In this document: positions 18,557 through 30,002 of the stretch, one piece after another
Position numbering within the stretch: position 1 is the stretch's first letter
Layout: the number at the start of each line of letters is the position of its first letter
DNA from: Porphyrobacter sp.
Lineage (GTDB): Bacteria; Pseudomonadota; Alphaproteobacteria; Sphingomonadales; Sphingomonadaceae
DNA length: 64,000 nt
Direction: 5' to 3'
Assembly: GCA_027531395.1 (NCBI GenBank)
Contig: JAPZRO010000006.1
Coordinates: 62,001 to 126,000 of the forward strand
Notes under the pieces: model-generated
The model's input: only the letters and a program-made list of their open reading frames with translations
What the model was told of the DNA's origin: nothing
Database searches by the model: none
Position numbers and translations under genes: made by a program

Positions 18557-19222
18557 TCAGTGAGCGTGATGGGCCAATGCGGCCGAGGCGACTTCGGAAG
18601 CATACCGCTCCTCGATCGGCAGCCAGGTTCCGGTGGTCTCGTCGTATGCGGAGACCTCGCCGGTCTTGATGTCGTAGACCCAGCCATGCAGCTTCACCGC
18701 CTTCTGGGCGAGCGCCACCGCCACCGTCGGGTGGGTCTTGAGATGCTGGAGCTGCAGGATGACGTTTTGCTCGAGCAGCATCCGCATCTTGCCTTCTTCA
18801 TCCAGCCCCGCGCCGATCGTCTCGACAATGTCGACCGCGCCCTGCGAATAGCCGAGCCATTCGCGCACGTGGGGCAGGTTGGTCAGGCCGTCGCGGTTCA
18901 TCGCGCCCTTCATCGCGCCGCATTCGGTGTGGCCGCAGATCACGATGTGCGGGATGCCGAGCGCGCCGATGGCGAATTCGATCGAAGCAGTCATGCCGCC
19001 GGTCTGGTTGGTGTGCGGCGGCACGATGTTGCCCGCGTTGCGGCAGATGAACAACTCGCCCGGATCGGTCTGGGTGATCATCGCCGTTTCGATCCTGCTG
19101 TCCGAGCAGGTGATGAACAGCGCCTCGGGGCTCTGGCCGGTGCTCAGCCGCTCGAACAGCGCCTGCTTTTCGGGGAAGACCTCGCGCTGGAACTTGATGA
19201 CGCCAAGGGCAAATTTCGACAT
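18557..19222 (-). CDS. Beta-class carbonic anhydrase
   Basis: This enzyme (221 aa) interconverts CO2 and bicarbonate. Zinc ligands are Cys39, Asp41, His98 and Cys101 in CSDSR and GHTECGAMKG. AGNIVPP is also conserved. The start at 19222 (MSKFALGV) has AAGGAC upstream. It lies between an ArsR regulator (13 bp gap) and the SulP transporter, all on one strand. A job in CO2 supply or pH control with SulP is likely. Confidence 0.92.
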   Translation of the reverse strand: MSKFALGVIKFQREVFPEKQALFERLSTGQSPEALFITCSDSRIETAMITQTDPGELFICRNAGNIVPPHTNQTGGMTASIEFAIGALGIPHIVICGHTECGAMKGAMNRDGLTNLPHVREWLGYSQGAVDIVETIGAGLDEEGKMRMLLEQNVILQLQHLKTHPTVAVALAQKAVKLHGWVYDIKTGEVSAYDETTGTWLPIEERYASEVASAALAHHAH

Positions 19223-19235
19223 TGGGGTAGTCCTT

Positions 19236-19601
19236 CTAGCTGGAAGCGGGGTTGGCGTCGGCGGTCCACAGCTCGCGCACCTGTTCGATATGCGCGGCTT
19301 CACCGATGCGGTTGCGGACCTCGACGAATTCGAGCGCCTCGACGATCCACGCAGCAATCGCGGGGCGGGTGAGGCGGTAATAGTGATTGCGCCCCTCGCG
19401 CCGGTCCTCGACGATCCGGTGGGCGCGCAGCGGGGCGAGATGCTGGGAAACGCGGGTGGCCGGCAGATTGAGCGCGGCCGCAATGCTGGTCACGTCACGC
19501 TCGCCGAAGCGCAGTTCCTCGATCAGGCGCAGGCGATCGGGATGGGCGAGCAGCTTGAGCAACTCGGCCAGTTCGCGGGATACGATGATCCTGCTCGGCA
19601 A
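19236..19601 (-). CDS. ArsR-type winged-helix regulator (copy 2)
   Basis: The protein has 121 aa, a winged helix with LLKLLAHPDRLRLIEELRFGE and LNLPATRVSQHLAPLRA. I place the start at the TTG at 19601. It aligns with the ATG of the paralogue at 16551 (PSRKIV versus PSRIIV), and a strong GGGAGGGAA ribosome site sits just before it. An ATG at 19622 would add seven residues and leave that site inside the gene. It is the first gene of the arsR-carbonic anhydrase-sulP unit and probably its autoregulator. Confidence 0.85.
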   Translation of the reverse strand: MPSRIIVSRELAELLKLLAHPDRLRLIEELRFGERDVTSIAAALNLPATRVSQHLAPLRAHRIVEDRREGRNHYYRLTRPAIAAWIVEALEFVEVRNRIGEAAHIEQVRELWTADANPASS

Positions 19602-19624
19602 TGTTCCCTCCCACATCTGCAAGA

Positions 19625-19662
19625 CTACGCAGATTTACAGGTGTGAAGCTATGCATGATTTA
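19625..19662. promoter_or_regulatory. Direct repeat upstream of arsR copy 2
   Basis: Two similar copies, CTACGCAGATTTA (19625-19637) and CTATGCATGATTTA (19649-19662), are 24 bp apart, just upstream of the ArsR start. They are candidates for the operator of ArsR copy 2 or for part of its promoter. The function is inferred from position only. Confidence 0.4.
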
Positions 19663-19763
19663 TGAGTCGGTCAAGCGTGTCGGCTTGCTTTCTGTGCCCG
19701 TCAGGCAGAAACAGAAGGCTCGCGGCGCTGCTCTCGGCGCCGCCGGGAGAGGATTTTCGCCCC

Positions 19764-20468
19764 ATGCCACGGCCCAGCGCCCACCCTGATGATCCGCACT
19801 ATGTCCATCGCACCGGCTGGCTGCGCGCTGCGGTGCTGGGGGCTAATGACGGGGTCGTCTCGGTCTCCTCGCTGATCATCGGCGTGGCGGCGGCGACGCC
19901 CGAAGCGGGGCCGGTGCTGGTCGCCGGGGTCGCCGGGCTGGTGGCCGGGGCGATGTCGATGGCGGCGGGCGAGTTCATCTCGGTCTCCTCGCAGGCCGAC
20001 AGCGAAGCGGCCGACATCCGGCGCGAGCAGCAGGCGCTTGTCGACATGCCCGAGCACGAGCTTCAGGAACTGGCGGCGATCTACGAGGGCCGCGGCCTCA
20101 CGCCCCAAACCGCGCTGACGGTGGCGCGTGAACTCAGCGCGAAGGATCCGCTGGGGGCGCACGTCCGCGACGAGCTTGGCCTCGCCGAGCATCTCGCCGC
20201 GCGCCCGCTACAGGCCGCGATGGCGTCGGGTGCGACCTTCAGCGCCGCTGCCGCGATCCCGCTGGTCGCCGCCTGGCTTGCCCCTGCCGGGGCGATCCTG
20301 CCGGTGGTGGTGGCCGTCTCGATCATCACGCTCGCGGTCCTCGGCGCGCTCGGGGCCAAGGCCGGCGGCGCGCCGCTGCTCCGGGCGACCTTGCGGGTGG
20401 TCGGCTGGGGCATCTTTGCGATGGCGGTGACCGCCGCGATCGGTTCGCTGTTCGGCGTGAGCGTGTAG
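19764..20468 (+). CDS. VIT1/CCC1-family Fe/Mn transporter
   Basis: The protein has 234 aa. VIT1/CCC1 family features include [24 protein letters not shown] in the first helix, [20 protein letters not shown] in the second, and an acidic cytoplasmic segment ([23 protein letters not shown]). Three C-terminal helices follow. It probably exports or sequesters Fe2+ or Mn2+ across the inner membrane. The ATG at 19764 fits the family N-terminus ([10 protein letters not shown]); GAGAGG lies about 12 bases upstream. It diverges from the ArsR gene. Confidence 0.9.
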   Translation: MPRPSAHPDDPHYVHRTGWLRAAVLGANDGVVSVSSLIIGVAAATPEAGPVLVAGVAGLVAGAMSMAAGEFISVSSQADSEAADIRREQQALVDMPEHELQELAAIYEGRGLTPQTALTVARELSAKDPLGAHVRDELGLAEHLAARPLQAAMASGATFSAAAAIPLVAAWLAPAGAILPVVVAVSIITLAVLGALGAKAGGAPLLRATLRVVGWGIFAMAVTAAIGSLFGVSV

Positions 20469-20550
20469 CCCAGGTCTGCGTCGTCTTTCCCATGGCCCGC
20501 GCCGCGACGGCCTGCTAGGCTTGCGCGGCAAGGCAACCACCGAAAAGGAA

Positions 20551-21039
20551 ATGCGCGTGGCAATCGGCTTTACGGTCAATGGCAAGGATGTGAGCGTTTC
20601 TGCAGAGCCCGATACGCCGCTGCTGTGGGTTCTGCGCGAGGATCTCGCGCTCACCGGCACCAAGTTCGGCTGCGGCGTCGCCGCCTGCGGGGCCTGTTCG
20701 GTGCATGTCGACGGGCAGCTCACCCGCTCGTGCAGCGTCCCCGTCAGCGAGATCGCCGGCAAGGCGGTGACCACGATCGAAGGGCTCAAGGGCGAGGACG
20801 GCACGCTCCACAAGGTGCAGCAGGCCTGGATCGAGGCGCAGGTGCCGCAATGTGGCTATTGCCAGTCGGGCCAGATCATGGCCGCCGTCGCCCTGATCGA
20901 GCGCACCGGCAGCCCGTCCGACGCGCAGATCGACGAGGCGATGACCAACATCTGCCGCTGCGGCACCTATCCGCGCATCCGCACCGCCATTCTCGCTGCG
21001 ACCGGTAAAGCCGCCGCGGCCGTGCAGGGAGAGGCATGA
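20551..21039 (+). CDS. iorA: Isoquinoline 1-oxidoreductase-type small subunit, 2x[2Fe-2S]
   Basis: This electron-transfer subunit (162 aa) belongs to the xanthine oxidase superfamily of Mo-hydroxylases. The plant-type cluster site is [16 protein letters not shown]. The C-terminal cluster site is [11 protein letters not shown] with [10 protein letters not shown]. The ATG at 20551 has AAAAGGA just upstream. The stop overlaps the large-subunit start as ATGA. The substrate is not defined; the gene name reflects family and not proven isoquinoline oxidation. Confidence 0.88.
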   Translation: MRVAIGFTVNGKDVSVSAEPDTPLLWVLREDLALTGTKFGCGVAACGACSVHVDGQLTRSCSVPVSEIAGKAVTTIEGLKGEDGTLHKVQQAWIEAQVPQCGYCQSGQIMAAVALIERTGSPSDAQIDEAMTNICRCGTYPRIRTAILAATGKAAAAVQGEA

Positions 21040-23315
21040 TGGCCGACAATCCCAACCCCAATATCGACGAGCTCGAAGCCGCACCCGCGCCCGAAGCGAC
21101 GCCGGTCAAGAAGAAGGGCATCAAGCGCCGCATCTTCCTGGCCGGTTCCGCGCTGCTGGTGGGCGGCGGGGTTTTCGGGCTCTACTGGGCCGACAACTCT
21201 GCCCGCACCCGCGCCCGCGCGCTCACCACGGGCGAGGGCGAGCACAATTTCCTCAGCTGGATGAAGATCGCCGAGGACGACACCGTCACGCTGTTCTCGC
21301 CGCATATCGATTTCGGACAGGGCAGCCACACCGCGCTCGGCCAGATGCTGGCGGACGAGCTCGATGCCGACTGGGCCAAGCTCAAGGTCGAGCAGGCGCC
21401 GTCCGATGTGGCGTTCTCGAATACCGCGCTGGTGCAGAAATTCCTCGGCGAGATGACCGGCTATCCCGGCCTCATCAGTGCGCTTCCGGCGGCGGTGATG
21501 GGAATGCTGACCCGTTCGCAGAAGATCCAGATCACCGGCGGTTCCTCGGCGGTGCGCTTCACCGGACAGGGCGGGATGCGGGTGATCGGCGCAGCGGTGC
21601 GGCTGGCGCTGATCGAGGAAGCGGCCGACCGGCTGGGCGTGCCGGCGAGCGAGCTGACCACCGCCGACAGCAAGGTCACCCATGCCCCCTCGGGCCGCTC
21701 CCTGCGCTATGGCGAGCTGGCAGCCGGTGCGGCGGAACGTTCGCTCGAGCGCGATCCGGTGCTCAAGTCGCGCAAGGACTACAAGCTGATCGGTAAGCCC
21801 GTCACGCGGCTCGACATTCCGGCCAAGGTCGATGGCAGCGCGGTCTACGGGATCGACTTCACTCTGCCTGACATGCGCGTGGCGACCATTGCCGCGGCTC
21901 CGGTGCGCGGCGGCAAGCTCGAATCCGTCGACGAGGCGCCCGCGATGGCGGTGCCGGGCGTCGAGAAGGTGGTGAAGCTCGATGATGCCGTGATCGTCGT
22001 CGCCAAGGGCTACTGGCAGGCGACCAAGGGGCTTGCTGCGCTCTCGCCCAAGTTCTCCGACGGCGGCAATGGCGCGATGTCGACCCCGGCGATCTTCGCC
22101 GCGCAGGACAAGCTGCGCGAAGCCGGCAAGCCCGACAACACCGCGGGCGAGGGCGATGTGCCTGCGGCCTTCAAGGCGGCGGGCGACAAGGTCATCACCG
22201 CCGATTTCCGCGTCCCCTTCCTCCACCATGCGATGATGGAGCCCTTCGCGCTCACCGCCCATTTCAAGGACGGCAAGCTGACGATGTGGGGCGGGCTGCA
22301 GGACCCGATCGGTGCGCGTGACCGTGCGGCCAAGGCGGTGGGCATGGACATGGAAGATGTGATCTTCAATCCGATGATCATGGGCGGCGGCTTCGGCCGG
22401 CGCTTTCCGGGTGTGACCGAGATCATCGATCAGGCCGCGAAGCTGGCCAAGGAAGTGCCCTATCCCGTCAAGCTCGTCTGGAGCCGCGAGGAGGAAGTGC
22501 GTCACGGCGCCTATCGTCCGCAGTCTTCGGCACGTCTGTCGGCCACGCTCGATGACAAGGGCCGCATTGCCGCATGGCAGAACGACTACGTGCAGAGCGA
22601 CAATGCCGAGGGCGAGGTGGGCTTCATCTACAACGTCCCCGCCACCTCGCGGCGGCACTTCGCCTACACCTCGAACCAGATCGACGGCCCGTGGCGCTCG
22701 GTCAATTCGACCCAGCACGGCTTCTACAACGAGAGCTTCATCGACGAGCTGGCCCATGCGGCGGGCGAGGACCCCTACCAGTTCCGCCGCAAGCATCTGC
22801 CCGATGGCTCGCGGCACCAGAAGGTGCTCGACGAAGTGGCCAAGCGTTCGGGCTGGGGCACGCCGCTGCCCGCCGGCACCGGACGCGGGATCGCGATCGT
22901 CGAGAGCTTCGGCACGATCGTTGCCGAGGTGATCGAGGCGACCGTCAAGGAGGACGGCACTCCCAAGGTGCTCAAGGCCTGGGCGGTGGTCGACTGCGGG
23001 ACCACGGTGAACCCGCTCAATGCCGAAGCGCAGATCGCGGGCGGGATCATCATGAGCCTGTCGGCCACCATCGGCGAGGCGATCACGCTTGATCAGGGCG
23101 CGGTGGTGCAGAGCAACTTCGGCGACTACCCGATCCTCAAGCTGGCCGACGCGCCGCCGGTGATCGATGTCCACTTCATCGAGAGCGATGCGACGATGGG
23201 CGGGATCGGCGAACCGGGCGTGCCGCCGGCCTCGGCCGCGCTTGCCAACGCGCTGTTCGCGGCGACCGGCAAGCGCATCCGTACCCTGCCGCTGCTTCAG
23301 CAGGCCAAGGCCTAG
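21036..23315 (+). CDS. iorB: Mo-hydroxylase large subunit, IorB type, Tat-exported
   Basis: The protein has 759 aa. A twin-Arg-like leader ([16 protein letters not shown], about 26-45) suggests Tat export or anchoring with periplasmic activity. Molybdopterin-domain motifs include [25 protein letters not shown] and a C-terminal [10 protein letters not shown] holding the catalytic-type Glu. The enzyme would oxidise aldehydes or N-heterocycles, passing electrons to IorA. It overlaps iorA and is followed by a MocA-like cytidylyltransferase, which fits a molybdopterin-cytosine-dinucleotide cofactor. Confidence 0.88.
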   Translation: MMADNPNPNIDELEAAPAPEATPVKKKGIKRRIFLAGSALLVGGGVFGLYWADNSARTRARALTTGEGEHNFLSWMKIAEDDTVTLFSPHIDFGQGSHTALGQMLADELDADWAKLKVEQAPSDVAFSNTALVQKFLGEMTGYPGLISALPAAVMGMLTRSQKIQITGGSSAVRFTGQGGMRVIGAAVRLALIEEAADRLGVPASELTTADSKVTHAPSGRSLRYGELAAGAAERSLERDPVLKSRKDYKLIGKPVTRLDIPAKVDGSAVYGIDFTLPDMRVATIAAAPVRGGKLESVDEAPAMAVPGVEKVVKLDDAVIVVAKGYWQATKGLAALSPKFSDGGNGAMSTPAIFAAQDKLREAGKPDNTAGEGDVPAAFKAAGDKVITADFRVPFLHHAMMEPFALTAHFKDGKLTMWGGLQDPIGARDRAAKAVGMDMEDVIFNPMIMGGGFGRRFPGVTEIIDQAAKLAKEVPYPVKLVWSREEEVRHGAYRPQSSARLSATLDDKGRIAAWQNDYVQSDNAEGEVGFIYNVPATSRRHFAYTSNQIDGPWRSVNSTQHGFYNESFIDELAHAAGEDPYQFRRKHLPDGSRHQKVLDEVAKRSGWGTPLPAGTGRGIAIVESFGTIVAEVIEATVKEDGTPKVLKAWAVVDCGTTVNPLNAEAQIAGGIIMSLSATIGEAITLDQGAVVQSNFGDYPILKLADAPPVIDVHFIESDATMGGIGEPGVPPASAALANALFAATGKRIRTLPLLQQAKA

Positions 23316-23321
23316 CGCAAG

Positions 23322-23972
23322 TTGGACGGCTGGTCGGCGCTGATCCTCGCTGCCGGGGCCGCACGGCGGTTTGGCGGGGGCAAGCTGCTGGCTGATTGCG
23401 GCGGGGCTCCGGTGATCCGCCGCACCGCCGATGCCGTCGCCTCGGTGGGCTTCGGCGAGGTGGTGGTGGCGACCGGCGCCGCGCAACCGCAGATCGCCGC
23501 TGCGCTCGATGGCCTTGCCTGCCGCATCGTGCCGACCACCGAATGGGAGGAGGGCATGGCCGCGAGCCTGCGGGCCGGCCTCGCCGCGCTCGACACGCCG
23601 GAGCAGGGCGTGTTCGTGTTCCTCGGCGACATGCCGCTGGTGCCGGCGGTGCTGTGTCCGCAGCTCGCCGCGCTGGCGCAGGCCGCAGGCTATGCCGCCC
23701 GCCCGCGGGTCGGGGGCAAGCCCGGCCATCCGGCGGCCTTCACCCTTGCGGCCTTGCCCGATCTGGCGCGGCTCACCGGCGACGTCGGCGCGGCGGCGCT
23801 GCTCAAGGGGCGGAGCGAGGGCGTCGCCTACCTCGACACCGAGGCCATTGGCGCGGTGCTCGACATCGACTCCTCCGAGGACCTCGCTGCCGCCGTCGCG
23901 GCGTGGAACGCCTGCGACACCTCGGCCACCAGCGAGAGCGCGATCTCGCGCGGGGCCTTGCCGAAGCCCTGA
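23322..23972 (+). CDS. MocA-like molybdenum cofactor cytidylyltransferase
   Basis: The protein has 216 aa. The nucleotidyltransferase signature LILAAGAARRFGGGKLL is at the N-terminus, with a GDMPLVP metal-binding motif and GHPAAF. MocA makes molybdopterin cytosine dinucleotide for IorAB-type enzymes. The start is a TTG at 23322, six bases after the iorB stop. The typical family ending (DIDSSEDLAAA) is reached near 23905, and the rest of the frame runs antisense through the end of xdhC, a 145-base tail-to-tail overlap. Confidence 0.82.
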   Translation: MDGWSALILAAGAARRFGGGKLLADCGGAPVIRRTADAVASVGFGEVVVATGAAQPQIAAALDGLACRIVPTTEWEEGMAASLRAGLAALDTPEQGVFVFLGDMPLVPAVLCPQLAALAQAAGYAARPRVGGKPGHPAAFTLAALPDLARLTGDVGAAALLKGRSEGVAYLDTEAIGAVLDIDSSEDLAAAVAAWNACDTSATSESAISRGALPKP

Positions 23973-24829
23973 AGCCCGATCGGGGCGTGCAGCCGCGCGA
24001 TCTGCGCCTCGCTCACCCCGTGCCCGCGCAGCTTGGCGAGCCGCGCGTCGAGCCGCGAGCGCGCACCGATCGCGCCGACGTAGAAGGCCTCGCTCATCAG
24101 CGCCGCCGCCAGCCCGCGCTCGTCATCCTCGCGGTCGTGGCTGAGCACCGCGACGGCGGTCCAGCGGTCGAGCCCGATCGCCGCCAGCGCCTCCGCGGGC
24201 GCGGAGCGGTGATAGGCGATGCCGGAGAAGGGCGCGCTGTCCGGCCCGCCGGAAGTGACGAGCACCACCTCCATCCCCGCTGCGGCAGCGAGCGCTGCCG
24301 CTGCGAGCGCGGTGCCGTCCTCGCCGATCAGCATGAGGCGGGGGGCGGGGGCGTAACCCCTGACGTAGCGCGCGCCGTCCCACGCGAAGGCGGGGGCATC
24401 GCCATCGCGCGTGCTGCGCATCGTCCCGTCGCTCTCCCATGCGAGCGGCCGGCGCGCGGCATAGCCTGCCAGCAGCGCGGCAATCGCCGGGTCATCCGCC
24501 GCCACCGTCTCCACCAGCACGGTGATGCCGCTGCCGCAGGCGAGCTTGATGTCGATCCACGGACTGCCCTCGCCATAGCGGAGCATCCGCGCGCGCCCCT
24601 CGACCAGCGCCTCGCGCCCGTGGCGGGCGACGTCGGCCTCGATGCAGCCGCCCGACAGGAAGCCCCAGTAATCGCTCTCGGTGATCAGCATCTGCGCCCC
24701 CGGCTCGCGCGGGGCCGAGCCATCGACCGCGACCAGCGTGGCGATGGCGAAGCGCTCGCCCGCCTGCCGCACGGCGGCGAGCGGCACCCTGATATCGTCG
24801 ATCTGGGCGGTCAGTCGCCAGCTGGTCAT
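23828..24829 (-). CDS. xdhC: XdhC/CoxI-family molybdenum cofactor insertion factor
   Basis: The protein has 333 aa. The N-terminal XdhC/CoxI domain shows GSAPREPGAQM, GFLSGGCIEADV and LACGSGITVLVE. The C-terminal Rossmann-like domain shows FYVGAIGARSR. XdhC proteins bind, sulfurate and insert Mo cofactor into Mo-hydroxylases, here presumably IorAB. The usual end of the family lies near the EIALSLVAEV segment. The last 30 or so residues overlap the mocA-like gene on the other strand. Confidence 0.88.
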   Translation of the reverse strand: MTSWRLTAQIDDIRVPLAAVRQAGERFAIATLVAVDGSAPREPGAQMLITESDYWGFLSGGCIEADVARHGREALVEGRARMLRYGEGSPWIDIKLACGSGITVLVETVAADDPAIAALLAGYAARRPLAWESDGTMRSTRDGDAPAFAWDGARYVRGYAPAPRLMLIGEDGTALAAAALAAAAGMEVVLVTSGGPDSAPFSGIAYHRSAPAEALAAIGLDRWTAVAVLSHDREDDERGLAAALMSEAFYVGAIGARSRLDARLAKLRGHGVSEAQIARLHAPIGLQGFGKAPREIALSLVAEVSQAFHAATAAARSSEESMSSTAPMASVSR

Positions 24830-24966
24830 GCGCGCACCTGCCTTGGGGGTGAACCTGCGACCCTAATCGCCCCGCTGGGGCCGCGCAATCGCCTTGGCCG
24901 GTGTCCAAATGACGCAAAGCTGCTATGGCGCGGGCAAGGCGCAAAGCCGCCACAAGGGAGAGCACG

Positions 24967-25875
24967 ATGGGTCGTTTCATGGTCATGCTGCTGGCTGTGC
25001 TGGCCTGCCTTGCCGCGCCGCTCAGGGCGCAAGAGGCGGGGCGGCTGATCGAGTATGAGCGGGTTCCTGCCGCCGGCCTGCCCGACCAGCGCCTGACGAT
25101 CTGGCTGCCGCCCGGCTACGATGCGGGCAGCGCGCGCTATCCGGTGCTCTACATGCATGACGGGCACAACCTGTTCGACGTCACCAAGTCGAACTTCGCC
25201 AAGATCTGGGCCGCCGACAAGGCGATGCTCGCTGCGGTCGCCACCGGCACGGTCGAGCCGCACATCATCGTCGGCATCTGGGCCCCGGGGAGCGACCGGC
25301 ACCGCCAGTACCTCCCGCGCAGCCTCTACGAGATGACTTCGGGCAACCTGCGCGCGCAGATGGACGGGATGACGGCGGGCGGGGTGATCTCGCACCACTA
25401 TCTCGACTGGATCGCAGGGCCGCTCAAGACGTGGGTCGACGGCGCCCTCCGCACCCGCAGCGGGCGGGACGATACCGCGATCGTCGGATCGAGCATGGGC
25501 GGGCTGATGAGCTGCTATGCGTTCCTCGAGCGTCCCGAGGTGTTCGGCCGTGCGGGCTGCGTCTCCTCGCACTGGCCGGCGGTCGATCCGCGCGCCATCG
25601 ACGAGGGCGAGCTCAAGGCGCTGTGGGACGGGTGGTTCGCCGCGCGCCTCGGCCAGCCTGACGGGAGGCGCGTCTGGCTCGATCATGGCACGGCGACGCT
25701 CGATGCCTTCTACGCGCCTTATCAGCAGGTGGTCGATGCGCGCTTTGCGGCGGCGGGCTGGCAGAAGGGCCGCGACTGGGAGAGCAAGGTCTACGAAGGC
25801 GCCGAGCATGAGGAGAACGCCTGGGCCGCGCGCTTGCCCGAGGTGTTCGGCTGGCTGCTGGCCAAGCGGCCCTGA
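24967..25875 (+). CDS. Secreted putative esterase (esterase D family)
   Basis: The protein has 302 aa and a signal peptide ending PLRAQ. The alpha/beta-hydrolase shows WLPPGYD, VLYMHDGHNLFD, the nucleophile elbow GSSMGG and the late His in GAEHEENAW. This pattern matches the esterase D/enterochelin-esterase-like family (PF00756). The ATG at 24967 has GGGAG upstream. It diverges from xdhC with a 137-bp gap and stands alone. The substrate is unknown. Confidence 0.82.
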   Translation: MGRFMVMLLAVLACLAAPLRAQEAGRLIEYERVPAAGLPDQRLTIWLPPGYDAGSARYPVLYMHDGHNLFDVTKSNFAKIWAADKAMLAAVATGTVEPHIIVGIWAPGSDRHRQYLPRSLYEMTSGNLRAQMDGMTAGGVISHHYLDWIAGPLKTWVDGALRTRSGRDDTAIVGSSMGGLMSCYAFLERPEVFGRAGCVSSHWPAVDPRAIDEGELKALWDGWFAARLGQPDGRRVWLDHGTATLDAFYAPYQQVVDARFAAAGWQKGRDWESKVYEGAEHEENAWAARLPEVFGWLLAKRP

Positions 25876-25914
25876 GTCGCGCTGGGCGGGCTCCGGTCCG
25901 TTCAGCTTTCGCGG

Positions 25915-26005
25915 CTGTTTCCTGATGTTGGAGACACAGGAGACACTGTCCTGAAACAGAAAACGCGGCCCCTCCTTGGCCATGGAGAAAGGGCAGGGGA
26001 GGGGC
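25915..26005. terminator. Hairpin-rich convergent intergenic region
   Basis: Between the convergent esterase and eda genes lies a hairpin with arms GCCCCTCC (25968-25975) and GGAGGGGC (25998-26005). An inverted pair CTGTTTC/GAAACAG (25915-25921, 25953-25959) is also present, as is a direct repeat of GAGACAC (25931 and 25940). No long T run follows. The location favours a bidirectional terminator. Confidence 0.4.
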
Positions 26006-26059
26006 GTGCGGTCGGTCATTGCGCCAGCCTGACAGCCGCGCGGCGGGTAGGAAAGCGCT

Positions 26060-26668
26060 CTAGCGCAAGGCGAAGGCTTCGCGCGCCAGCTTCTCGATCA
26101 CCGCCTTGTCGGGGGAGCCCTTGGGGGAGACCCAGCTGCCGCCGACGCACAGGACGGACTCGAAGGCCAGCCATTCGGGCGCGTTTTCGAGGCTGATCCC
26201 GCCGGTCGGGCAGAACCGGCATTGACCGAAGGGCGCAGCCAGCGCCTTCAGCGCGGGCAGGCCGCCAGCAGCCATAGCCGGGAAGAACTTGAACCGGTCG
26301 AGGCCGAGGTCCAGCCCGCGCATGATGTCGCCCGCATTGGCGATGCCGGGCAGGAACGGCACGCCGGCCGCGATTGCCGCCTTGCCCAGCGGTTCGGTGA
26401 GGCCGGGGGAGACGATGAACTCGCTCCCCGCTTCCAGCGCCGCATCGAGCTCGCGCGGGTTGGTGACCGTGCCTGCGCCGACAATCGCGCCCTCGACCTG
26501 CTTCATCGCGCGGATAGCGTCGAGCGCCGCCGGGGTGCGCAGAGTGACTTCGAGCACGCGCAAGCCCCCCGCCACCAGCGCCTCGGCCAGCGGGACGGCG
26601 TGGGCGACATCGTCGATCACGATCACCGGGATCACCGGCGCGGTGCGCATGATGGCGTCGATATGCAT
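26060..26668 (-). CDS. eda: KDPG aldolase
   Basis: This enzyme (202 aa) splits 2-keto-3-deoxy-6-phosphogluconate into pyruvate and glyceraldehyde 3-phosphate, the last step of the Entner-Doudoroff route. The Schiff-base Lys is in RFKFFPA, the catalytic-type Glu in EVTLRT, and GAGTV and CPTGGI are conserved. It starts three bases after the edd stop, so zwf-edd-eda is one transcript. Confidence 0.95.
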   Translation of the reverse strand: MHIDAIMRTAPVIPVIVIDDVAHAVPLAEALVAGGLRVLEVTLRTPAALDAIRAMKQVEGAIVGAGTVTNPRELDAALEAGSEFIVSPGLTEPLGKAAIAAGVPFLPGIANAGDIMRGLDLGLDRFKFFPAMAAGGLPALKALAAPFGQCRFCPTGGISLENAPEWLAFESVLCVGGSWVSPKGSPDKAVIEKLAREAFALR

Positions 26669-26671
26669 CGC

Positions 26672-28475
<1,804 letters not shown>

Positions 28476-28483
<8 letters not shown>

Positions 28484-29915
28484 GCCACGTCACTCCATCG
28501 CGTTCGGCCAGCGCGATGGCCGCACTCGGCCCCCAGCTGCCGGCGGTATAGGTCTTGGGGGTGAGGCCTTCGGCTTCCCAGCCCGCGCGGATCGCGTCGA
28601 TCCATTCCCACTGCGCCTCGACCTCGTCGCGGCGGACGAACAGGGTCTGGTCACCCTCGACCAGATCGAGCAGCAGGCGCTCGTAGGCGATGCGCCGCAC
28701 CGCGCCGGTGAAGGCATCGGGCATGGCGATGTTGAGCGGCACCTGCCGCAGGCGGATACCCTCGCGGTCGAGACCCGGCACCTTGGCCATCAGCGAAAGA
28801 GTGATGTTCTCTTCCGGCTGGATGCCGATGACGAGGCGGTTGGGCTGCATCGTCGCGCCCTTTCCGGCGAAGATCGAGTGCGGCACGCAGCGGAACTGGA
28901 TCACGATCTCGGTCACGCGCTTGGGCATCCGCTTGCCGGTGCGCAGGTAGAAGGGCACGCCCTTCCAGCGCCAGTTATCGACATGCGCCTTGATCGCGAC
29001 GAAGGTTTCGGTGTCGCTGTCCTTGCCCAGCTCCTCGTCGTAGCCGGGGACAGCCTGACCGCCGATTGCGCCCGCCCGGTACTGGCCGGTGACGGTCTCG
29101 TTCGATCCGACCGGACGTAGCGCGCGCAGCACCTTGACCTTCTCGTCGCGCACCGCGGTCGCATCGAAATGGGCGGGCGGCTCCATCGCGACCAGCGCGA
29201 GCAGCTGGAGCATGTGGTTCTGCACCATGTCGCGGATCGCGCCGGCATCGTCGTAGAAGGCGACGCGCCCTTCGAGGCCGACGGTCTCGGCGACGGTGAT
29301 CTGCACGTGATCAATATGCGCCGCGTTCCACAGCGGCTCGAACATCAGGTTGGCGAACCGCAGCGCGAGCAGGTTCTGCACCGTCTCCTTGCCGAGGTAG
29401 TGGTCGATCCGGAAGATCCGGCTTTCGGGGAAGGCCCCGGCGACCGCGTCGTTGATCTCGCGGCTGGAGGCGAGATCGGTGCCGAGCGGCTTTTCGAGGC
29501 ACATGCGCACATTCTCGCCCGTCAGCCCGGCGGACTGGAGGCCCTTGATGGTCGGGCCGAACAGGCCCGGCGCGGTCGAGAGGAAGATCGCGAGGCCGCG
29601 CTGCGGCGTGCCGACCTTGGCGGCGAGATCGGCATAGCCTTCGAGCGTGGTCGCATCGAGCGTCTGGTAGGACAGGCGGTTGAGGAACTCCGCCATCCGC
29701 CCCCGGCGATCGGCGGGGAGATACTTCTCCAGCGCGGCGCGGGCGAAGTTGCGATACTCGCTGTCACTCAGCTCGCTGCGCGCGGTGCCGACAATCTTGA
29801 GATCGGGAGCCAGCAGCCCGTCGGCATCGAGCGCGAACAGGCTCGGCAGCAGCATGCGCTGGGCAAGGTCGCCGGTGGCTCCGAACAGCAGCAGGCGGTC
29901 AGCGGTGAAGCTCAT
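28476..29915 (-). CDS. zwf: Glucose-6-phosphate dehydrogenase
   Basis: This enzyme (479 aa) oxidises glucose 6-phosphate with NAD(P)+. The nucleotide site is [16 protein letters not shown], the active-site signature RIDHYLGKE, and the substrate-binding EKPLG is present. It is the first gene of zwf-edd-eda, with a promoter region upstream (29961-29991). The sugar transporter gene ends 87 bp upstream on the same strand. Confidence 0.96.
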
Positions 29916-29960
29916 GCGATTGGCCCTTTTCCACGTGCGCCCTACCTAGGCGCACGCGGA

Positions 29961-29991
29961 ATTATCCGCCAGTAGGCGCATACTTATTCAA
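29961..29991 (-). promoter_or_regulatory. zwf promoter region with shared 14-base motif
   Basis: Read on the minus strand, TGAATAAGTATGCG (29990-29977) is followed by GATAAT (29966-29961), a good -10-like hexamer. TTGAAT overlapping the motif could be a -35, at a long 19-base spacing. The same 14 bases occur upstream of glk at 36327-36340. They lie 62 bp before the zwf start and 64 bp before the glk start. Confidence 0.55.
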
Positions 29992-30002
29992 GCCGGACGG
30001 TG

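Noticed and set aside
20967..23729. A 920-codon frame opposite iorB
   Set aside because: The antisense shadow of a Mo-hydroxylase with intact motifs.
25931..25946. The GAGACAC direct repeat as a transposon end
   Set aside because: Only two short copies and no transposase or target duplication nearby; kept as part of the convergent hairpin region.
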